This document shows, piece after piece, positions 52,756 through 61,551 of a stretch of 64,000 bases of DNA. Below the pieces are notes generated by a model. That model saw nothing but the letters and a program-made list of their open reading frames with translations, did no database searches and had not been told where the DNA came from. The stretch covers positions 2,256,001-2,320,000 of the forward strand of contig NZ_CP016359.1 in assembly GCF_001951155.1 (NCBI RefSeq), read 5' to 3'. The DNA is from Christiangramia flava JLT2011 (GTDB lineage: Bacteria; Bacteroidota; Bacteroidia; Flavobacteriales; Flavobacteriaceae). A program made the translations under genes and the position numbers. How positions within the stretch are numbered: the first letter of the stretch is position 1; each line of letters opens with the position of its first letter.

Positions 52756-52995
52756 TTAGTTGTCGTCGCCAATATTGTCAATTTGTTTGTCAATTTCTTT
52801 ATTGACCTCTTTGTCAACTTCTTTGGCGGTTCTTTCCAGGATTCCTTCACGCTCTTTCACGACGGTATCCGGAGCTTTTTCAACTTCTACCTCACGAACT
52901 ATCGTTTTGGTTTCCTTTTCTTCCGTATCTCTACAAGAAGTAAAACCAGCTGCGATCGCGAGACCTAGGCTAATACTTAATAAAGTACGTTTCAT
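52756..52995 (-). CDS. Small helical lipoprotein
   Basis: 79 residues. Signal peptide with lipobox GFTSC (Cys about 21), identical SCRDT junction to the gene downstream, then a charged helix (VREVEVEKAPDTVVKEREGIL, RTAKEVDKEVNKEIDKQID). No known domain. The shared lipobox and similar length suggest the two genes arose by duplication or work together. Confidence 0.75.
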   Translation of the reverse strand: MKRTLLSISLGLAIAAGFTSCRDTEEKETKTIVREVEVEKAPDTVVKEREGILERTAKEVDKEVNKEIDKQIDNIGDDN

Positions 52996-53097
52996 AGTTT
53001 CAGTATTATGATTGAATTGACGAATTTAAAACCAAATCCGATCGGTTCAGTTTATTTTTACTGAATTTTAGCAATAAATGTTAAAAAACAATAAATT

Positions 53098-54327
53098 TTA
53101 TAAGGAAATATACTCCTGGAAAATCCTGGTAGCTCCGGTATTGGAATTGATAAAATGACCGCTAATCATTCCTGTTTTTTGACGAAACTCAATATCTGTT
53201 AGCAGTTTTCCAGCAATTTTTTCAAACTCCGAAGCGGTTGAAACTTTAAAAAGTCCAGCCAGTTTTTCAAGCTGAAGCGCTTCCGGGAATTTTTGAATAT
53301 GTTCCCCGGTAATAATCGGGATGCCGAAAGTGGCGGGTTCCAAAACATTATGAAGTCCGGTGTTGCCAGCTGCACCACCTACATAGGCGATATCTGCATA
53401 ACTGTAGGATTTGCCTAAATAACCAATAGTGTCAAGGATAAAAACCTGACTTTTTGCCAAATATTCTGGTTTCATTTCCGAATACTTCACCGTTTGAAGT
53501 TTCAGTCGAGATTCCAGTCTGGCTATTTTTTCTGCATGAATCTCATGCGGAGCAATGAGGAACTTCGTTGAGGGATTTTTATTGATATAATCAATATATA
53601 GCGCTTCATCAGCAGGCCAGGAACTTCCGAAAACGAAAAGGGTCTTGTCATTTTTAAAAGTTTCGATGAAATCTATGGAATTACTGCCCTCTAACTGCGC
53701 CGCCACTCTATCAAAGCGATTGTCACCGGCAACCGTGCAGTTCGTAAAACCGATCTGCTTCAATAATTCTGCAGACCGTTTATCCTGCACAAAAAAATGT
53801 TCAAAAGCCTGAAGCGATTTTTGCATCCATTTTCCATAGGACTGAAAAAAAAGCTGACTGCTTTTAAATACGCCGGAAATCAAAAAACTCCTGATCTTTC
53901 GTCGCTTTAATTCCAGCAAAAAGTTGGGCCAGAAATCATACTTTACAAAAATGGCCATTTCGGGAGCTAAGATTTCTAGAAATTGTTGGGCATTATGAGG
54001 TGTGTCAAGCGGCAGATAAGTGAAAAAATCAACATATTGATGTTTCTTTTTGTTTTCATAGCCGGAAGGGGAAAAAAAGCTTACCACAATTTGATGATCG
54101 GGAAATTCCTCCTTCAGAACTTTTAAAACCGGAACTGCCATCTCAAATTCTCCCAGTGATGCGGCATGCACCCAAATACGTTTCTGATCATGTGTACAGA
54201 AATTTTCCAGTTTCGGGAAAAGTTCCTTCCTGCCTTCAGTGAATTTTTGAAGCTTACCGCTGAAGAATCCAGCCGATTTCAGCACGATTCCGCTTAAATT
54301 AATGAGGGCGTTGTAAACAGTTTGCAT
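53098..54327 (-). CDS. waaA: 3-deoxy-D-manno-octulosonic-acid (Kdo) transferase
   Basis: 409 residues, GT-B glycosyltransferase (family GT30) that attaches Kdo to lipid A in lipopolysaccharide synthesis. Clear family motifs: WVHAASLGEFEMA near 50-62 with the catalytic Glu, VSFFSPSGYE, VFGSSWPADE and the C-terminal GGAAGNTGLHNVLEPATFGIP. N-terminal membrane-associating helix present. Diverges from the DegT aminotransferase gene across a 96-base gap. Confidence 0.95.
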   Translation of the reverse strand: MQTVYNALINLSGIVLKSAGFFSGKLQKFTEGRKELFPKLENFCTHDQKRIWVHAASLGEFEMAVPVLKVLKEEFPDHQIVVSFFSPSGYENKKKHQYVDFFTYLPLDTPHNAQQFLEILAPEMAIFVKYDFWPNFLLELKRRKIRSFLISGVFKSSQLFFQSYGKWMQKSLQAFEHFFVQDKRSAELLKQIGFTNCTVAGDNRFDRVAAQLEGSNSIDFIETFKNDKTLFVFGSSWPADEALYIDYINKNPSTKFLIAPHEIHAEKIARLESRLKLQTVKYSEMKPEYLAKSQVFILDTIGYLGKSYSYADIAYVGGAAGNTGLHNVLEPATFGIPIITGEHIQKFPEALQLEKLAGLFKVSTASEFEKIAGKLLTDIEFRQKTGMISGHFINSNTGATRIFQEYISL

Positions 54328-54373
54328 GGGGAGCTTTTACAAACGCTAAAATAAGCCTTTCAGCAGAAATGCA

Positions 54374-54404
54374 TTGGTAGCCGGCTGTATATTTGCTATT
54401 TTTG
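54374..54404 (+). promoter_or_regulatory. Candidate promoter of the DegT aminotransferase gene
   Basis: TTG at 54374-54376, a 20-base spacer and TATTTTTG at 54397-54404, matching the -7 consensus exactly; start of transcription predicted near 54410, about 14 bases before the ATG. Confidence 0.62.
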
Positions 54405-54423
54405 TACTCCCAAAAAAAGTTTC

Positions 54424-55554
54424 ATGAAAAAGATTCAGATGGTTGACCTGAAAGGTCAATATGAAGGAATTAAGGATGAAGTGAATGCTTCCATGCAGGA
54501 AATCCTGGAAAGCACGGCCTTTATTAACGGCCCGCAGGTTCATGATTTTCAAAAGGAGCTGCAGGAATATCTTGGTGTGAAACATGTGATTCCCTGCGCC
54601 AACGGAACAGATGCCCTGCAAATAGCCATGATGGGACTCGGGCTCAAACCAGGTGACGAGGTGATTACTGCCGATTTTACCTTTGCGGCAACTGTGGAAG
54701 TGATTGCATTATTGCAACTAACTCCGGTGCTCGTAGATGTTGACCCTAAAACCTTTAATATCGATACGGAAGCCATTAAAAGAGCGATCACGCCCAATAC
54801 GAAGGCTATTGTGCCAGTTCATCTTTTCGGTCAAACCGCCAATATGGATGAGATCATGAAAATTGCCAGGGAACATGATCTGTTCGTGATTGAAGATAAT
54901 GCACAGGCAATTGGGGCCAATTACCATTCCGCCAACGGAAACTCTCAAAAAGCAGGAACTATAGGCGATGTAGCGGCAACCTCTTTTTTTCCCTCTAAAA
55001 ATTTAGGATGTTATGGTGATGGTGGCGCCATTTTCACCAATAACGATGAGTTAGCCCATGACATTCGCGGGATCGTAAACCATGGAATGTACGAACGTTA
55101 CCATCATGATGTGGTGGGTGTTAATTCCAGGTTGGATAGTTTCCAGGCTGGAGTTTTGAGGGCCAAACTGCCAAAACTGGATCATTATAATTCCCAGAGA
55201 CAGCAGGCTGCGGAAAAATATACCAGTGCTTTGAAGAATGTGGAGGGGATAGAAACCCCGTTCTTAGAAGGTAAGGAAGATACCCATGTTTACCATCAGT
55301 ATACGCTGAAGATCAAAGACGGAAAGCGTGATGCGCTTGCCAAACATCTTCAGGAAAAAGGAATCCCGTTTGGGATCTATTATCCAATTCCGCTTCATCG
55401 ACAGAAGGCTTACTTGGATGAGCGGTATAATGAGGCCGATTTCCCGGTTACCAATATGCTTGTACAAGAGGTAATTTCCTTGCCGATGCATACCGAGCTG
55501 GATGATGAGCAGATAAATTTTATCACCAGTGCGATTAAGGAGTTTCTAGCTTAA
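54424..55554 (+). CDS. DegT/DnrJ/EryC1/StrS aminotransferase
   Basis: 376 residues of the fold-type I sugar aminotransferases. Start block MVDLKGQYEGIKDEVNASMQ, cofactor-binding Asp/Gln in IEDNAQAIGA, the PLP lysine in SFFPSKNLGCYGDGGA, and the C-terminal YPIPLHRQKAY that closes the active site. Members transfer an amino group to keto-sugars for surface polysaccharides. The neighbour waaA also serves surface glycans, but on the other strand, so the sugar is unknown. Own promoter and terminator: a single-gene unit. Confidence 0.93.
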   Translation: MKKIQMVDLKGQYEGIKDEVNASMQEILESTAFINGPQVHDFQKELQEYLGVKHVIPCANGTDALQIAMMGLGLKPGDEVITADFTFAATVEVIALLQLTPVLVDVDPKTFNIDTEAIKRAITPNTKAIVPVHLFGQTANMDEIMKIAREHDLFVIEDNAQAIGANYHSANGNSQKAGTIGDVAATSFFPSKNLGCYGDGGAIFTNNDELAHDIRGIVNHGMYERYHHDVVGVNSRLDSFQAGVLRAKLPKLDHYNSQRQQAAEKYTSALKNVEGIETPFLEGKEDTHVYHQYTLKIKDGKRDALAKHLQEKGIPFGIYYPIPLHRQKAYLDERYNEADFPVTNMLVQEVISLPMHTELDDEQINFITSAIKEFLA

Positions 55555-55560
55555 GAATAA

Positions 55561-55588
55561 ACAAAGCCCGGAATTTCCGGGCTTTTTG
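55561..55588. terminator. Two-way terminator between the DegT and plug-domain genes
   Basis: AAAGCCCGG, AATT, CCGGGCTTT stem, A and T runs on both sides; useful to both converging genes. Confidence 0.9.
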
Positions 55589-55592
55589 TTGA

Positions 55593-57980
55593 CTATAAGT
55601 CTATTTCAACTTTTCGGGAGATCAATTTTCCAGACATTGTAAAACCTTCAATAAATAGAATGCAGGAATCCTGGGCGGTATTCTGTATTTTATGAATAAC
55701 TTCTTCACCATTCTGTATAATTAGATCCGGAATCCAATCGATGACTCCAAAATCTTTATAAAGATCAGCTGAATAAGATTTGTATTTGGGGGCATAAAAT
55801 TTCTTATATGCTTGGAATCCATTCGTCACAATTATTTTTCTGATGGTTTCTCTGGCCCTGGAACTGTTCTGCTCAGACCCGTCTTTCATTTTGATCTTGA
55901 TCACTCCATTCCCTGCTCCCTGACCATAGCCTGCCTGTCCACTTCTGTTAATATAAATGTATGCAACGTCGGCTGAGCGCATGGTGGTTAGCATGTTTTC
56001 ATCAAAAATCCGGGCTCCGTTTATATAGATTTGTGGTTTTAACATTTCAGAACCTGGAGCTGTTGCAAAACTGTTTGGAGTCATGGAATATATTTGGATC
56101 CCGTTGTATCCGCGTTTGATCCTGAAATGATTTTGTTCAATGATATCGGTTACAAAAGGATTTGTCCTTGCTTCTTCATCATCTACTTCTATAAGCTTTG
56201 ATAATGGACTTTGAGTATTGAGTAATACCAATTCATCGCTCAGTTCTTTTTCTTTTGAGGCTTTTCGGCCGGAAATTTTTACGGTATCTAATACTTCTGT
56301 TTGTGTTAAAAATCCTTCTACGGGCTTACTGTAATCGTTTGGAATGTTTCTAAAAATGAATTTTTCGGGTTGAAGTTTGGAAGTGGTACTTCTTTTTGGA
56401 GTGATGGAGTAATTAATGGCCGGCTTCTTCACCCTTCCTTTTCGATTATTCAGCAAACCAAAAGACAGTTCAGTGCTATCTTTCAAAAAAAGATTGGTAA
56501 ACTCAAAATTCCCATTTTCACTTAGCTCGGTTAGCTCCAGTAAGCCTGAGGAGTCATCTCTAATAAATAGCTGTCCAAATTTATCGGAATAATTGGTTAG
56601 TTGCCCCTTGATATGGAAGCCAGGATTTCTTTCAGGCTCCGAAACGGGGGAATTGTTTCCTGCATCCCAATCATAAGTGGACCAGCCCTGGGTCAACAGC
56701 AGTAAATCAAGATCGTAGTAGCGCTTCCTGGCATCAATAGAATGATCAAAATAATAGGAGGGATTTTCAATTCTTCCCTGTAAATAAGGCTTCAGTAGAA
56801 ATTGGGAAAGTATGTTGTCTTCCGGATTGTAAGATTTGGTTCCTGCCGGTAATGCGGAAACGCTCAACCGGTATGTTTCACTATTATTGGCTGAAAATTT
56901 TAAGTTTATCGAATCACCAATTTTTTCTTTTACCGAAACTGATAATTTCAGGTTCTCATTTTCTACGGGATTATAGATCAGTCGTTCTGAAATCGGGTTA
57001 AAATTCTTGTCAAATATAGTGAGTGTATTGATCCCAGGAAAAATGGAGTCACTAGCAAACCGAAATAAGGCAGCATGGTCGTTCGCCGGGAACTGAAAAC
57101 TATATGTTTTTATAGCGGAATTTTGGGAAATTGCAAGGTGAAACTGGTCGTTGCCTATTTTTTCTTTATGGGAAGGATTTGTTTTAATGGAAATGAAATA
57201 CTCGTTTTTGTGATTATTGGTACTTAAAATGACCCCCGAATCTTCAGCTTCAGGCAGGTTCTGTGTTACCTGGTGCCCATCCCTGAAATTGATCACCACT
57301 TTGTAAGTCATTCCCGGTAGAGGATTAATACTGAAGGAGGCCATTCCCATTTTATTGGAATCAAATTTTTTCAATTCCTCTTCCTTATCATTGATCAAAA
57401 TACCAGAAAATGCTTCAGGTGCAAAACCCTGTTCATTTAAGATCTTCACGCCCACGCGGTTAGTAACGCCGCTTAATAAATGACCCCCTTCCGGTAATAG
57501 CTGAATATCAAAATCTGGGTTTTTGGCCGTTTCTGGCTGGAAAGTAGGAGATACTATCTGAAAACTTACCAGATCATGGAGGTCTCGGTGCTGTTCGCTC
57601 ATATAACTGGTAACAGCTTTTAAATAGTATGTTCCTTCCGAATATTGTTCTTTCTGCAGGTTGAGATAGCCAGCCGATTTTCCCTGCCAGATGAAGGTAG
57701 TTAGAAGATCCACGGAATTTCCTTTATTGTCAAACACTTCCAGTTCCAAATTGCCGTTCTGGCTGGCTGGCAAACTGGTTTGCAGATCATAGATATAAAC
57801 CGAAAACCATAAAAATTCTTCCGGGAGTAAGGCAGTTTTATTTAGATGTATAAATACACTCTCCTGATTCTTGCTGAAAGTATTGGTATAATCATTCTGA
57901 AATTTTTGGATTTTCGAATCTTGAGCGCTTACTTGAAGAGTAAAAATGAAGCATAAAATGAAGTAAGTAATTTTTTGCAT
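55593..57980 (-). CDS. Large secreted protein with MG2-like and TonB-plug-like domains
   Basis: 795 residues. Signal peptide (about 1-19, ending QVSAQ), then strand-rich MG2/macroglobulin-like domains (about 30-400; ESVFIHLNKTALLPEEFLWFSVYIY), and a C-terminal region about 620-740 similar to the plug of TonB-dependent receptors: YNGIQIYSMTPNSF, PQIYINGARIFDENMLTTM and GAGNGVIKIKMKDG. No beta-barrel follows, so it is not a receptor. This architecture is common in Flavobacteriia and is annotated as hypothetical or carboxypeptidase-regulatory-like. Probably an outer-surface or periplasmic structural protein; no function known. Confidence 0.78.
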   Translation of the reverse strand: MQKITYFILCFIFTLQVSAQDSKIQKFQNDYTNTFSKNQESVFIHLNKTALLPEEFLWFSVYIYDLQTSLPASQNGNLELEVFDNKGNSVDLLTTFIWQGKSAGYLNLQKEQYSEGTYYLKAVTSYMSEQHRDLHDLVSFQIVSPTFQPETAKNPDFDIQLLPEGGHLLSGVTNRVGVKILNEQGFAPEAFSGILINDKEEELKKFDSNKMGMASFSINPLPGMTYKVVINFRDGHQVTQNLPEAEDSGVILSTNNHKNEYFISIKTNPSHKEKIGNDQFHLAISQNSAIKTYSFQFPANDHAALFRFASDSIFPGINTLTIFDKNFNPISERLIYNPVENENLKLSVSVKEKIGDSINLKFSANNSETYRLSVSALPAGTKSYNPEDNILSQFLLKPYLQGRIENPSYYFDHSIDARKRYYDLDLLLLTQGWSTYDWDAGNNSPVSEPERNPGFHIKGQLTNYSDKFGQLFIRDDSSGLLELTELSENGNFEFTNLFLKDSTELSFGLLNNRKGRVKKPAINYSITPKRSTTSKLQPEKFIFRNIPNDYSKPVEGFLTQTEVLDTVKISGRKASKEKELSDELVLLNTQSPLSKLIEVDDEEARTNPFVTDIIEQNHFRIKRGYNGIQIYSMTPNSFATAPGSEMLKPQIYINGARIFDENMLTTMRSADVAYIYINRSGQAGYGQGAGNGVIKIKMKDGSEQNSSRARETIRKIIVTNGFQAYKKFYAPKYKSYSADLYKDFGVIDWIPDLIIQNGEEVIHKIQNTAQDSCILFIEGFTMSGKLISRKVEIDL

Positions 57981-58070
57981 AGGCTGGTTTTGCGATTGAA
58001 ACTACTTAACTCTAGGGAAAGAAAAGTGTATACTAATATAATAAAAATGACAAAAACAGAATGCCGTATA

Positions 58071-58101
58071 AAATAACAGCCCGGAATTTCCGGGCTGTTT
58101 C
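58071..58101 (-). terminator. Terminator after fabD
   Basis: AACAGCCCGG pairs with CCGGGCTGTT over 10 bp around AATTT; on the minus strand it is followed by TTATTTTAT. Confidence 0.82.
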
Positions 58102-58122
58102 ATATTCTAGTTCTAAATTGAA

Positions 58123-59007
58123 TTATAAAATGGTAGCTGAACTGGTTTCAGCGGAACGATCTATTTTCTTGACCAATCCCTGTAAAACTTTTCCAGGGCC
58201 AACTTCCACGAAGCTGGTAGCACCGTCTTTGATCATATTTTGAACAGACTGTGTCCATTTAACCGGAGCGGTAAGCTGGAAGATCAGGTTTTTTTTAATC
58301 TCTTCAGGGCTGCTTACTGCGAAAGTGGAAACGTTCTGGTAAACCGGGCAGATAGGGTCATTGAATAGGGTATTTTCAATTGCTGCCGCCAGATCTTTTC
58401 TTGCCGGCTCCATTAAAGGTGAATGAAAAGCACCGCCAACAGGAAGCAACATCGCTCGTTTTGCACCTCGTTCCTTTAGATTTTCACAGGCTCTTTCAAC
58501 AGCGGCTACTTCTCCTGAGATCACGAGCTGGCCAGGGCAATTATAATTTGCTGCCACCACAACGCCTTCAGTTTCTGCGCATACAGCTTCCACTAGTTCA
58601 TCCTCCAGACCTAAAACGGCGGCCATGGTTGAAGCTTCCAGTTCGCAGGCATGTTGCATGGCCTGAGCTCTTTGAGCTACCAGTTTAAGGCCTTCTTCAA
58701 AATTCAGGGTCTTATTGGCAACCAGGGCCGAAAATTCCCCCAATGAATGTCCAGCGACCATATCTGGTTGAAATTGGTCACCAAGAACTTTGCTTAGAAT
58801 AACTGAATGAAGGAAAACGGCGGGTTGTGTAACTTTTGTTTGCTTCAGATCTTCCGCAGAACCTTCAAACATGATATCGGTTATAGAAAAACCAAGTATG
58901 TCGTTTGCCTGATCGAAAAGGTCTTTGGCTTCGGGTGACTGATCATAAAGATCGGCACCCATTCCGCTAAATTGCGCGCCCTGACCGGGAAATACGTATG
59001 CTTTCAT
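58123..59007 (-). CDS. fabD: Malonyl CoA-acyl carrier protein transacylase
   Basis: 294 residues. Loads malonate onto acyl carrier protein at the start of fatty acid synthesis. GQGAQFSGMG at the N-terminus, the nucleophile Ser88 in GHSLG, Arg in VAQRAQAMQ and His195 in GGAFHSPLM make the active site complete. It is a single gene here, not in the fab cluster usual for Proteobacteria. A TAATTTTG at 59033-59026 on the minus strand is a likely -7 element. Confidence 0.97.
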   Translation of the reverse strand: MKAYVFPGQGAQFSGMGADLYDQSPEAKDLFDQANDILGFSITDIMFEGSAEDLKQTKVTQPAVFLHSVILSKVLGDQFQPDMVAGHSLGEFSALVANKTLNFEEGLKLVAQRAQAMQHACELEASTMAAVLGLEDELVEAVCAETEGVVVAANYNCPGQLVISGEVAAVERACENLKERGAKRAMLLPVGGAFHSPLMEPARKDLAAAIENTLFNDPICPVYQNVSTFAVSSPEEIKKNLIFQLTAPVKWTQSVQNMIKDGATSFVEVGPGKVLQGLVKKIDRSAETSSATIL

Positions 59008-59025
59008 ATCTTTAATTTAGAATTC

Positions 59026-59033
59026 CAAAATTA
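59026..59033 (-). promoter_or_regulatory. Candidate -7 element of fabD
   Basis: TAATTTTG on the minus strand, exact TAnnTTTG match, 18 bases before the ATG. The -33 region (TATG at 19 bases) is weak and overlaps the terminator of the gene upstream. Confidence 0.45.
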
Positions 59034-59040
59034 GGCAATA

Positions 59041-59083
59041 AAAAAAAGACCTCATAACAAAAGAGGTGTTACGAGGTCTTTTC
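59041..59083 (-). terminator. Terminator after the PNPOx-family gene
   Basis: AAAGACCTCATAACA pairs with TGTTACGAGGTCTTT with one mismatch in 15 bp; on the minus strand it ends in a run of T. Confidence 0.85.
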
Positions 59084-59098
59084 CGACAAATACAGCGT

Positions 59099-59602
59099 TT
59101 AGACATTCAGCTTTCCTTTTTCACCAATATCTTTTCGTTCACCGCTAAGCGCCGCCATGCCTATCTTAAATAGGGTAATATATTTGTTCGATTTATTATC
59201 CCAGTAATATGCTTCAGAAGGATTGACCTTGATCCCGGTTAGAGCGGGATCATCTTTTCCCTGCTCGAACCAGGCATCATCGATCTTGGAATACAGTTCG
59301 TCAAGCACTTCTTTATTTGTTTCAATAAAAGCTTCTCCAAAAATGCTGATGTATTCCTTGTCGGCATTATTGCAGTATAACAATTGAACTTCGCGATCGT
59401 CCTCGATGTTGCGATTATGTTCGCTGTCACTTCGGCTTAAAAACCATAAAGCGCCGTGATCATCAACCTGCTTGGTATACATGGGTACGGCATTTAATGG
59501 TTTGTCGCCTATTTTCGTAACCAGCATTCCGGTTTTAGAATCTTCCACAATAGATTTGATCTTTTCTCGTGCTTCCGCATCGTATAAATTTTTCGTACTC
59601 AT
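59099..59602 (-). CDS. Pyridoxamine 5'-phosphate oxidase-fold protein (general stress protein 26 type)
   Basis: 167 residues, split-barrel flavin-binding fold. Typical blocks are MLVTKIGDKPLNAVPMYTKQV, ALWFLSRSDSEHNRNI, REVQLLYCN and EYISIFGEAFIETNKEV. The family includes the B. subtilis general stress protein Ydag-like group as well as true PNP oxidases; the sequence lacks the C-terminal extension of PdxH, so it is probably a flavin- or F420-binding stress protein. No signal peptide, own terminator, single gene. Confidence 0.88.
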   Translation of the reverse strand: MSTKNLYDAEAREKIKSIVEDSKTGMLVTKIGDKPLNAVPMYTKQVDDHGALWFLSRSDSEHNRNIEDDREVQLLYCNNADKEYISIFGEAFIETNKEVLDELYSKIDDAWFEQGKDDPALTGIKVNPSEAYYWDNKSNKYITLFKIGMAALSGERKDIGEKGKLNV

Positions 59603-59699
59603 AGTCCATTTTTTTGTTGTATGAAGATAACGGAGGAGGGGCTGCTTTTGCGCTAAGGAACTATTAAAAAACTAAGCATTGCTGTTAAGAATTGTAAAA

Positions 59700-60557
59700 T
59701 CAGCTGAAGCTTTTGATGATTGAAGTGACCTGACCCAGGTAGGAAGATCCAAAGATATTGAGGTGTACCAGTAAATAGTACAATTGCCAAAGTGGTATTC
59801 GTTGCTTCCAGCCTTCGGTAAAAGGAAATTCTTCCTGGTATACGTTGAACAATTCTGGAGAAAAACCACCGAAAAGCTGCATCATTGCCAGATCCATTTC
59901 CCGGGCAGCATAGGCCGTTGCAGGGTCGATCAGGCAGGGTTGTCCATATGCGTTTACAAGAAAATTTCCGTTCCAAAGATCACCGTGGATCAGGGCAGGC
60001 GGTTCATCGGGTAAAAGTTGCCGGCAATTTTTATAAAAAGCCTCGGAAATGGGAAGATAAAAACCTTGTTTTTCGGCCAAATCAATCTGCGGAACTAACC
60101 GCATGTCCACGTAGAAATCGGCGCAATTCTTTCTGAAGTCATTGTGCTGCGGGAGACTGCCGATATAATTATCATCTTCAAAGCCAAAGTTTTTACTGGT
60201 ATTTCTATGGAGCCTGGCGAGCTGTTCTCCAAATATCGTCCAGAAATTAGAGCTTTTGGGAGCTGTTTCCCGATACTCCACCAACAAATAGCTATACTTT
60301 CCAAGTGTTCCGGTAGCGATAGGAGCGGGGACGTCTATAGCTTCAGTAGATTTTAAACTATGAAGTCCTCGACTTTCTGCTTCAAACATTCCGGGGAAGG
60401 CCTGTGCATCGTTCAGTTTTAAAACCAGGCTATCCTGCCCTTTTAATAGAAAAACCTCATTGATGTCGCCACCTGTGAGTCTATTATATTCTCGAAACGA
60501 GAATTGGTGTTTTTCAGCGATCTGGTAAAATAATTCGGTTTTTTCAGATTCGCTCAT
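59700..60557 (-). CDS. Fructosamine kinase family protein
   Basis: 285 residues from ATG 60557, the length of the family (about 288); the frame is open 15 codons upstream, inside folA. Kinase-like (APH superfamily) fold: GDINEVFLLKG near the start, VLKLN with the ATP Lys, the catalytic loop HGDLWNGNFLVN and the magnesium-binding LIDPATAYAAREMDLAM. It phosphorylates fructosamines or ribulosamines so that glycated proteins can be repaired. Start overlaps the folA stop by 14 bases. Confidence 0.92.
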   Translation of the reverse strand: MSESEKTELFYQIAEKHQFSFREYNRLTGGDINEVFLLKGQDSLVLKLNDAQAFPGMFEAESRGLHSLKSTEAIDVPAPIATGTLGKYSYLLVEYRETAPKSSNFWTIFGEQLARLHRNTSKNFGFEDDNYIGSLPQHNDFRKNCADFYVDMRLVPQIDLAEKQGFYLPISEAFYKNCRQLLPDEPPALIHGDLWNGNFLVNAYGQPCLIDPATAYAAREMDLAMMQLFGGFSPELFNVYQEEFPFTEGWKQRIPLWQLYYLLVHLNIFGSSYLGQVTSIIKSFS

Positions 60558-61026
60558 AGGTAAGATAGGTAAAGGAGTAGTCGTGTTTTTCATCTTTATC
60601 ATGAAACTGGTCCTTTACGATCTTCCATATATTTCGATCTATTTCCGGAAAAAAAGCGTCTGCCTCAAATTCGGCATGAACGCGGGTGAGCTCTATCCGA
60701 TCGGCATGGCTCATGCCCATTTCGTAAATCTCACCGCCACCAATAATAAAGGCTTGTTCATCCAGTTTTGCCGCCCTGATGGCTTCTTCCATAGAATGGA
60801 CCACGATGACACCTTCCGGTTGATAGTCTTTTTTTCTGGTGATCACGATATGGGTGCGATCAGGAAGCAGTTTTGGAAAGGATTCGAAAGTTTTACGTCC
60901 CATGATAATGTGGTGGCCCGAGGTAAGTCTTTTGAATCGTTTAAAATCGTCTGGCAAGTGCCAAACGAGATCATTGTCTTTTCCTAGAGCGTTATTTTCC
61001 GCAGCTGCGGCTATCAGAGTGAGCAT
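60544..61026 (-). CDS. folA: Dihydrofolate reductase
   Basis: 160 residues, typical bacterial length. Reduces dihydrofolate with NADPH. Active-site residues: WHLPDDFKRF with Asp27, MGRKTFES (NADPH binding), IGGGEIYEMG (the other NADPH loop). Located in a minus-strand unit with a 2TM-domain gene upstream (three bases before its start) and the fructosamine kinase gene downstream. Together with the FolK fusion elsewhere in the window it represents folate synthesis. Confidence 0.97.
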   Translation of the reverse strand: MLTLIAAAAENNALGKDNDLVWHLPDDFKRFKRLTSGHHIIMGRKTFESFPKLLPDRTHIVITRKKDYQPEGVIVVHSMEEAIRAAKLDEQAFIIGGGEIYEMGMSHADRIELTRVHAEFEADAFFPEIDRNIWKIVKDQFHDKDEKHDYSFTYLTYERI

Positions 61027-61029
61027 GGA

Positions 61030-61488
61030 TTAACTGTTTATTGGTCTATCGGGATCGTTAGGTTCGATTCGAATATTGGGTTCTTCTTTTGGGAGCGCCT
61101 GCCGGTTATCGGGTAGCGGATGATCTTTCTCCACCTTCGCCTGTAATTTGGCAATTTTCTCCTTTTGCTTTTTAACCAGACGGTCTACCTGTTTGGCTTC
61201 CCATTCCTTGCCCATCAAACTATTTACGATGAAAACGTTGAAAAAATGAATAAGAAAAAGCAGTGTCCAGAGTAAAACTGCCCAAACGAACCAGTTATAG
61301 CCAAGAGGTTTGAAATCTTCCTGGTACCCGATCACGACGTTGAGAACGATCAGGAATACCGCTCCGATCAGGTAGACCACAAAATGCCGAAATAGATTCT
61401 TTTTTTGCTTTGTCCTGGCTCTGGCATTCTCATAGAGTTCCCGCTGCTCGTAATCTATTTTAGATTCGTTTTTCTTTTTAGAGAACAT
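61030..61488 (-). CDS. 2TM domain membrane protein
   Basis: 152 residues. Two membrane spans at about 35-57 and 70-92, flanked by a charged N-terminal helix (RELYENARARTKQKKNLF) and a Lys-rich coiled coil C-terminal tail. This is the 2TM domain (PF13239) found in Bacteroidota, sometimes attached to LytTR or kinases; alone its role is unknown. Stop is three bases before folA's ATG on the same strand, so both are co-transcribed. Confidence 0.88.
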   Translation of the reverse strand: MFSKKKNESKIDYEQRELYENARARTKQKKNLFRHFVVYLIGAVFLIVLNVVIGYQEDFKPLGYNWFVWAVLLWTLLFLIHFFNVFIVNSLMGKEWEAKQVDRLVKKQKEKIAKLQAKVEKDHPLPDNRQALPKEEPNIRIEPNDPDRPINS

Positions 61489-61551
61489 AATTAGGGTTAA
61501 ATTAGTATACTTTCAAATTTACTGTTTTACTCAAGAACCCTCCTAAAGCTT

